NCBI GenBank assembly: GCA_012845835.1
Contig: JABAKD010000012.1
Location: 5,795,344-5,859,343, forward strand
Direction of reading: 5' to 3'
DNA length: 64,000 bases
Origin: Undaria pinnatifida
Lineage: Eukaryota; Sar; Phaeophyceae; Laminariales; Alariaceae
Part shown: positions 25,501-31,500 of the stretch, one piece after another
Layout of the letters: each line of letters starts with the position of its first letter
How positions within the stretch are numbered: the stretch's first letter is position 1
The notes under the pieces: model-generated
Database searches by the model: none
What the model saw: only the letters and a program-made list of their open reading frames with translations
What the model was told of the DNA's origin: nothing
Program-made: the position numbers and the translations under genes

Positions 25501-28500
25501 GGCATCGATAACGCGCGCTGCTGCCGTCGTGTGTGATACACACTGCTGGCGAGCGGAGCTAGGAGTGCGCCACGCCGACTCGCAGCGAGAAGCTACAGCA
25601 GTGATAGCCAAGCCAGCGTCGGTGCTGTTGTATGATACTGCTGTGTAGTACCTGGTATGGGTGTGTGGGCGTGTGGGTGTGTGTTTTGTGGTGGGATGAG
25701 CGATGCGATGGGTTCAAAAAACAGGTGTGAACTTTTTCGACTGAGTTTTTCGACTGGCAGATCCAGTCGGAAAACTCAGTCGAAAAAAGTTGGGCCGAAA
25801 AAGCACTTTTTCGACTGCGTACGAAAGCCCGATTTGGGCTTCAGTCTAAAAAGGCCGTTTTCGGCTCACAAATCCGACTGTGTAAGAAAATGCCATTAGC
25901 CCCCAAAAATGAAAATAAACATTTTTAGCAACCCCAAATGCTACCCATATCACAGCATTCGTCGATAACAGCGACAAAATGATGGCCATAATGTGTGAAC
26001 CCTAAGGGCCATAATGCGCGGCACATCAAGACGAAAACCACGTCTACATGTGTGGCTGACCGGGCTCCTCGAAAAAGGAAGCGCTGCCAAAACATGGTCG
26101 GAATTTGATTTTGTGCCTAATAAACTATTCGTTATTAATAGCCTACGCCTAGGCCACCATGAGATTGTTAAGTCGGATTTATGAAAATAAGTCGGTTGTT
26201 GGGGTGAAGCACTGAGCCCCCCTAAGCAAAGGTGTCCTATCAATACATTATTATTGTGTGTTTTCACAATGAATGTATGTAACTATTAATAACCCCGACC
26301 CTAACCCTAACATCTACGATAGAGGTGCTTGTACAACAGATTTTTTCTGAGGTCCCTCGATTTAGGGGCCCAAGGCTACTCGCCCAAAAAACGGATTTGG
26401 AGAAAAATAAAAACTGCTGGCATCGGATGAAAAATCCCATGGCCTAGGTACACAACGAGAGAATCATGCAAAAAAAAATGAACTACTATTTCCCACGATT
26501 TTGGGTCAAAAGACCCGTCACATCCAGAAACCACTTCACACGAAAAGTGCTACCTCCATCGTAGCACGCATCCTATAACCCTAACCCCAACCCTAACCCT
26601 AACCCATACGAAATGTACCGATGAGTGCCCCCGATTGACGTCACTGGGGTGAAATGGTTAAAAAAACACAACAATGTGTACCTCTGCTAAGCGAGGACCT
26701 CAGAAAAACTGGGTGTTGCCCCTGCCGTAGCACGCGTCGTGACTACTACTAATAGTACTACTAACATGATACGGTAGTGCGGTAACTGCAGTAACACGGT
26801 AGTGCGGTAACTGCAGTAACACGGAAGTGCGGTAACTGCAGTAACACGGAAGTGCGGTAACTAGTAATACGGTGGTGAATAGTGCGGTAACTACAGTAGC
26901 ACGGTTGTGAATAGTGCGGTAACTAGTCATACGGTAGTGCGGTAAGCACAGTAACTCGGTAGTGCAGTAACTACAGTAACTCGGTAGTGCGGAAACTAGT
27001 CATACAATGCGGTAGTGCGGGAACTGTAGTAGTAGTACGGTAGTGCGTAGCGCAGAAACTACAGCAGTAGCACGATGTTGCGGTAACTAGTAATACCGTA
27101 GAGTGCAGTAACCACAGTAACATTGGTAGCGCGGTAACTAGCAATGCGATAGTGCGTAGTGCGGAAACTGCAGTAGCACGGGTGTTGCGGTAACTAGTAA
27201 TACCGTAGAGTGCGGTAACCACGGTAACATTGGTAGTGCGGTAACTAGCAATATAGGTAGTGCGTAGTGCGGTAGCTAGAAATGCGGTAGCGCGGTAACT
27301 AGGGGTGTGAGCGGGCAGGGGACACACGCTACGTCAAGAGGTGCACCCTATTTTTTCTGAAGCTCTTGACCTGAAGAGCTCTACCCCCCACCCGAAAAGC
27401 CTTTTTTTTTAGCAAACTGAAAAGTGCGATCCGACGACCAAAACCCATGGCCTAGGTCCTAAACAAATGTTGATATATTCATACTGCAAAAACAAACAGT
27501 ACTTTCTTAGGGTTAGGGTTAAGGATGCTCGTCATTCAGCAACTGTTTCGCCCCAAACGTGGTACCTCCACAGTAGCACGTGTCTGACTGTAAGTCGCTG
27601 ACAAGTTATTAATTGGCTAGGCTAGATAGTACAGTTACCCTGTAGTTGCGAGAGGCGATTCGCGAAGTTCTGCGTCTTCGCATTGGATTGGCGCGCTTGT
27701 GGCCCGACACTTGGTGTTCGTTCACCAATAAAGCCAAGTCAGACACCTTGGCGTTGCTCCGCCGGCCACAACCAACACGTGGTCGTGAAATCGAGCCAAC
27801 TTACAGACCTACCAGGCACGAGTTTATAAGACTAAGGCAGTTGGTTGCCTTTCACTCTGTTCCACGAGATGACGTTTTTCCTGACTCCCTTGTCGGTGTT
27901 CAAAGAGCAGACCAAACCACCCTCACAGGTGATAAAAACCAGGGTAGTCCTCGGGAACGGTTTTGGATATAGTGGGAACATTTTCTGCGGGGTTTAGCCA
28001 CCACGGGAATTCACTTTTTTTTTTTTTTTTTTTTTTTTTTGTGTACGGGAACTGCCCGCCATGGGAACCCTTCCCGTGGGAACTATTAGTAGTCACGGGA
28101 ATTCACCGGATTTTTGCACGGGAACCGGCCATCGCGGGCACCGGCCATCGCGGGAAGCCTTCCCGCGGGAACCGGCCACCACGGGAAATAGTCCCGCGGG
28201 AACTGGCCACCACGGGAATTCACGGGATTTTTGGCCCTGAAAGCGCCCACCATAGGATTTAACGGGACATGGATGAGTCGCGGCGATATCCGATATTTTT
28301 CGTTGTACTTGTCCTAATTAAAAAGAAATAGAGGTACTATTGATAGTGCTTTGTGGAAGTACATTCGACTTTTGTATGCACAGCATTTACGCTTTATTGC
28401 CGAAGGGCAAAAATAACAGAAATAATAAGCAATAGTGTACCCGGCACCTTGTAGCACCTGCACGACACCTGATACGTTCGCCTCGACGTCGGCTGTGAGC

Positions 28501-31500
28501 ACTTGACCGTACGTTCGCATTTCATAGAACTCAACCAACACCAGCAACAAAAACTTGGCAAACGCAAAACACGATACACTCTTGCAGATTCCAAACGATA
28601 ACATGACAGCAAGCAACCTAGGCGCTGCGACAGATAGACGAGTCCAGCAACAACCTGAACCGCTTTGGGGGAAAACCCGCCATGCACCCTCCACAAAACA
28701 CGGCGCCCATCTCGTTGAAAACGGAACACCATGAGGACAAAAACGCACAGATGCCCCCTGTGTGCCTTATACTCCCGTGTATACTTCGAGAGTTTGAAGT
28801 ATTTCGTACTGCAAGCTGCAAGCATTCGGAGCAATGCCAGCAGTACTGACGGCCGAAATACTGCGAGTACAGGCGGCATGAATGAGCAGCACTGACGACC
28901 GAAGTACTGCGAGCACTGCCAGTACGAGCCAGTAAGCAACCGCGAGAACGGGGAGTATCCGCAGTATCCAACCCCGGAATACTTGGGAGTACAGGCAGTA
29001 TCCGCAGTACAGACCCCCAACTTATTGCGATTAATCGCAGTAGTACATAGTCCCGAAATACTGCCAGTATTTCTCTCGAACATAGTTAACTTTGCTGCCC
29101 CAGGTACTGGAAATGTCTGCAGTAATATATACGAGCCGGACCCGTAGAATACAGCGCATGTTTTTTGTTTTTTTTTCATCTTGGGATCCGAGGTTCTAGA
29201 TACTAGGTACAACACCAGCTATACGCAGTTTACCTGTGACGAAAATAGTCTTTGTTCTTACATTGAAAAAAAAATACCGGGGGGGAACCCCAGACCTCGC
29301 ACTTCAGCGTCGGGAGGTGTACGTGCTGTTCCCGTGTGCCGATCCCGTCCACGCGGGTAGCGCGGGAATTTACAATACACGGACAGTTTCATTTTGCACG
29401 GGATTGGTAAATCGACATCTCCACGGGATTTTACGGCACGGGAACGGAAAACCACGGGAAAACAAATAGTTCCACGGGAATCGTTTGGGTGAAAACGGGC
29501 AATCAGGATTTCAACTGGAACGGTTTGGGAAAGAGAGTTCAGTATTTCTTCGGGAACTAACTGGTTGGGTGGGACCGTGGAAATTATGTTTGCAACGGGA
29601 GCGGGATCAAATCCCAATTCCCAAGAATTTCTGCGAGAATTTTCCCGAGGATTTGCCCTGAAAAAAACGACAAAACGCGAAACGTTTGACACCCGTGGTG
29701 GCTTCTTACGTCAAATACGATAATAACTAGCCGCGAAGTCCAGCACTATAACAGTAACAGCCTTATGGTACTTGTAGCGGTAACAGCACCTGTTCCACGA
29801 GATGACGTTCTTGCTGACTCCCTTCCCGGTAAAGAGCAAGGCAGTGCTGGCGTACTCCAGGAGATGGTTTTTCACACCCTGCTCCAGGACCAGGCTCTCC
29901 CACACCTGATCCATTCAGCAGTAACAACAATAATAGCAATGGCCAACAGCAGAACCAACAACAAACGTTAATCCTGCAAACAACCCCAAGAACATCAACA
30001 ATGACGACAACATCAGCAGCACTGTCAGCAGCGACGATAACAGGAACAATATCAACAACATCAACAACAACAATAATAATAAACACTAGTGTTACCAACA
30101 ACCGAGAACAACAGCAAAGTCAGAAGCAGAGTAATCAACACAGGGAGCATTGAAGCCACCACAGCATTCAAAACTAGAGCCAACACAGCCAGTCAGCACA
30201 AACTCAACGGACGATGCGCCACAACGCCCTGCCATGCACAGCAGTAGCAGCGCATGAAATTGGTGCACATCCAGCATACAGCGTACGCAACGATTTTCTC
30301 ATCACGACCTCGACCGACTACAACCATAACCATCGCGAGCGGCCGAGTGCCATCAAAACCTTAATCTCACCCCTTCTAGTTCGGCCGAAGGCAGCACCCA
30401 CTGATCACAAGCGGCAATCTCCTCCTCCTCGCCCGCCCCGTCGATCATCTCCTGCTCCGGTCCCTCCTGCGCAAACCATCACGTACAATGCAATTTTTTC
30501 AACGTGTATCAAGACTCTGTCTCTGTTAGAGATGCAGAGGTGCCACCAAGTGTCCGCGAAAAAACAAGTAAATGGCCTTCAGACTCCATTTTCTAACACA
30601 GCGTGCAACGTCCAAGCATGTTGTTTGTCCGGGAAGGATTCTGGGTGCCTGAGTGTTGGGACGGTCGTCCGATCGAGTGAGGGTTATTTTTGACCGATTG
30701 GAAGTTTACAGGAATGTTGCGACTTTTTTCGTCGCTGTTTCTTTGGCCGATCCGATCAAAATCGAGCCCTTACCCTAACCCCAACCCCAATCTCACTCAC
30801 CCTAATCCTGACCTTAACATAACTCTAACCCTAATCGTGACACGAACCCCAACCCTGACCTTAATCCTGACACTAACCCCAACCCTGACCCTAATCCTGA
30901 CACTAACCCCAACCCCGACCCTAACCGTGACCCTAATCCAGACACTAACCCCAACCCTGATCCTAACCCCAACCCTCACCCTAACCCTAATCCTGACCTG
31001 ACCCCGGCCCTGGCCCTACCCCTAATCCTGACTTAATCCCAACCCTGAACCTAACCCCGGCCCTGACCCTAACCCTAACCCTAAACCTAACCCCAGCCCT
31101 GATTCTAGCCCTAATCCTGACTTAACCCCGGCCCTAACCCCATCATACTTCTGACCCTAACCCTACTCCTGACGCGAACCCGACCGTGAACGCGAACCGT
31201 GTTGTGCAAGTGAGGTGGGGTTGCCAGGGCCGAATCCGGCGTCTTCGTTTCGCGCCGCCGAATCGGGGAAAAAAAAATGCTGCCGGTTTTTGTTGTTGTT
31301 GTTGTTGTTGTTGTTCACCGATCGCTGTCGAGATTAGATGGGACAACCAACACGAATTACCCCTGTGAGCTTGGATAGTTCCTGGAATGAAATTAATCGT
31401 TATCATTGGCCCTGTTGGGACTCAGGTAGAACGACGAAACAATTCACGGACATATGTATCACGATCCAGATCATGTCGATCCTAGATTCCTTGCCGCTAT

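Noticed and set aside
26755-27305. Possible CRISPR array
   Set aside because: Units are contiguous, with no unique spacers, in a eukaryotic intron; ordinary tandem repeat.
28394-29215. 273-codon minus-strand open frame
   Set aside because: It lies inside a PCH2 intron, crosses a degenerate CAGTACTGCGAGTA repeat, and shows no domain or splice logic.
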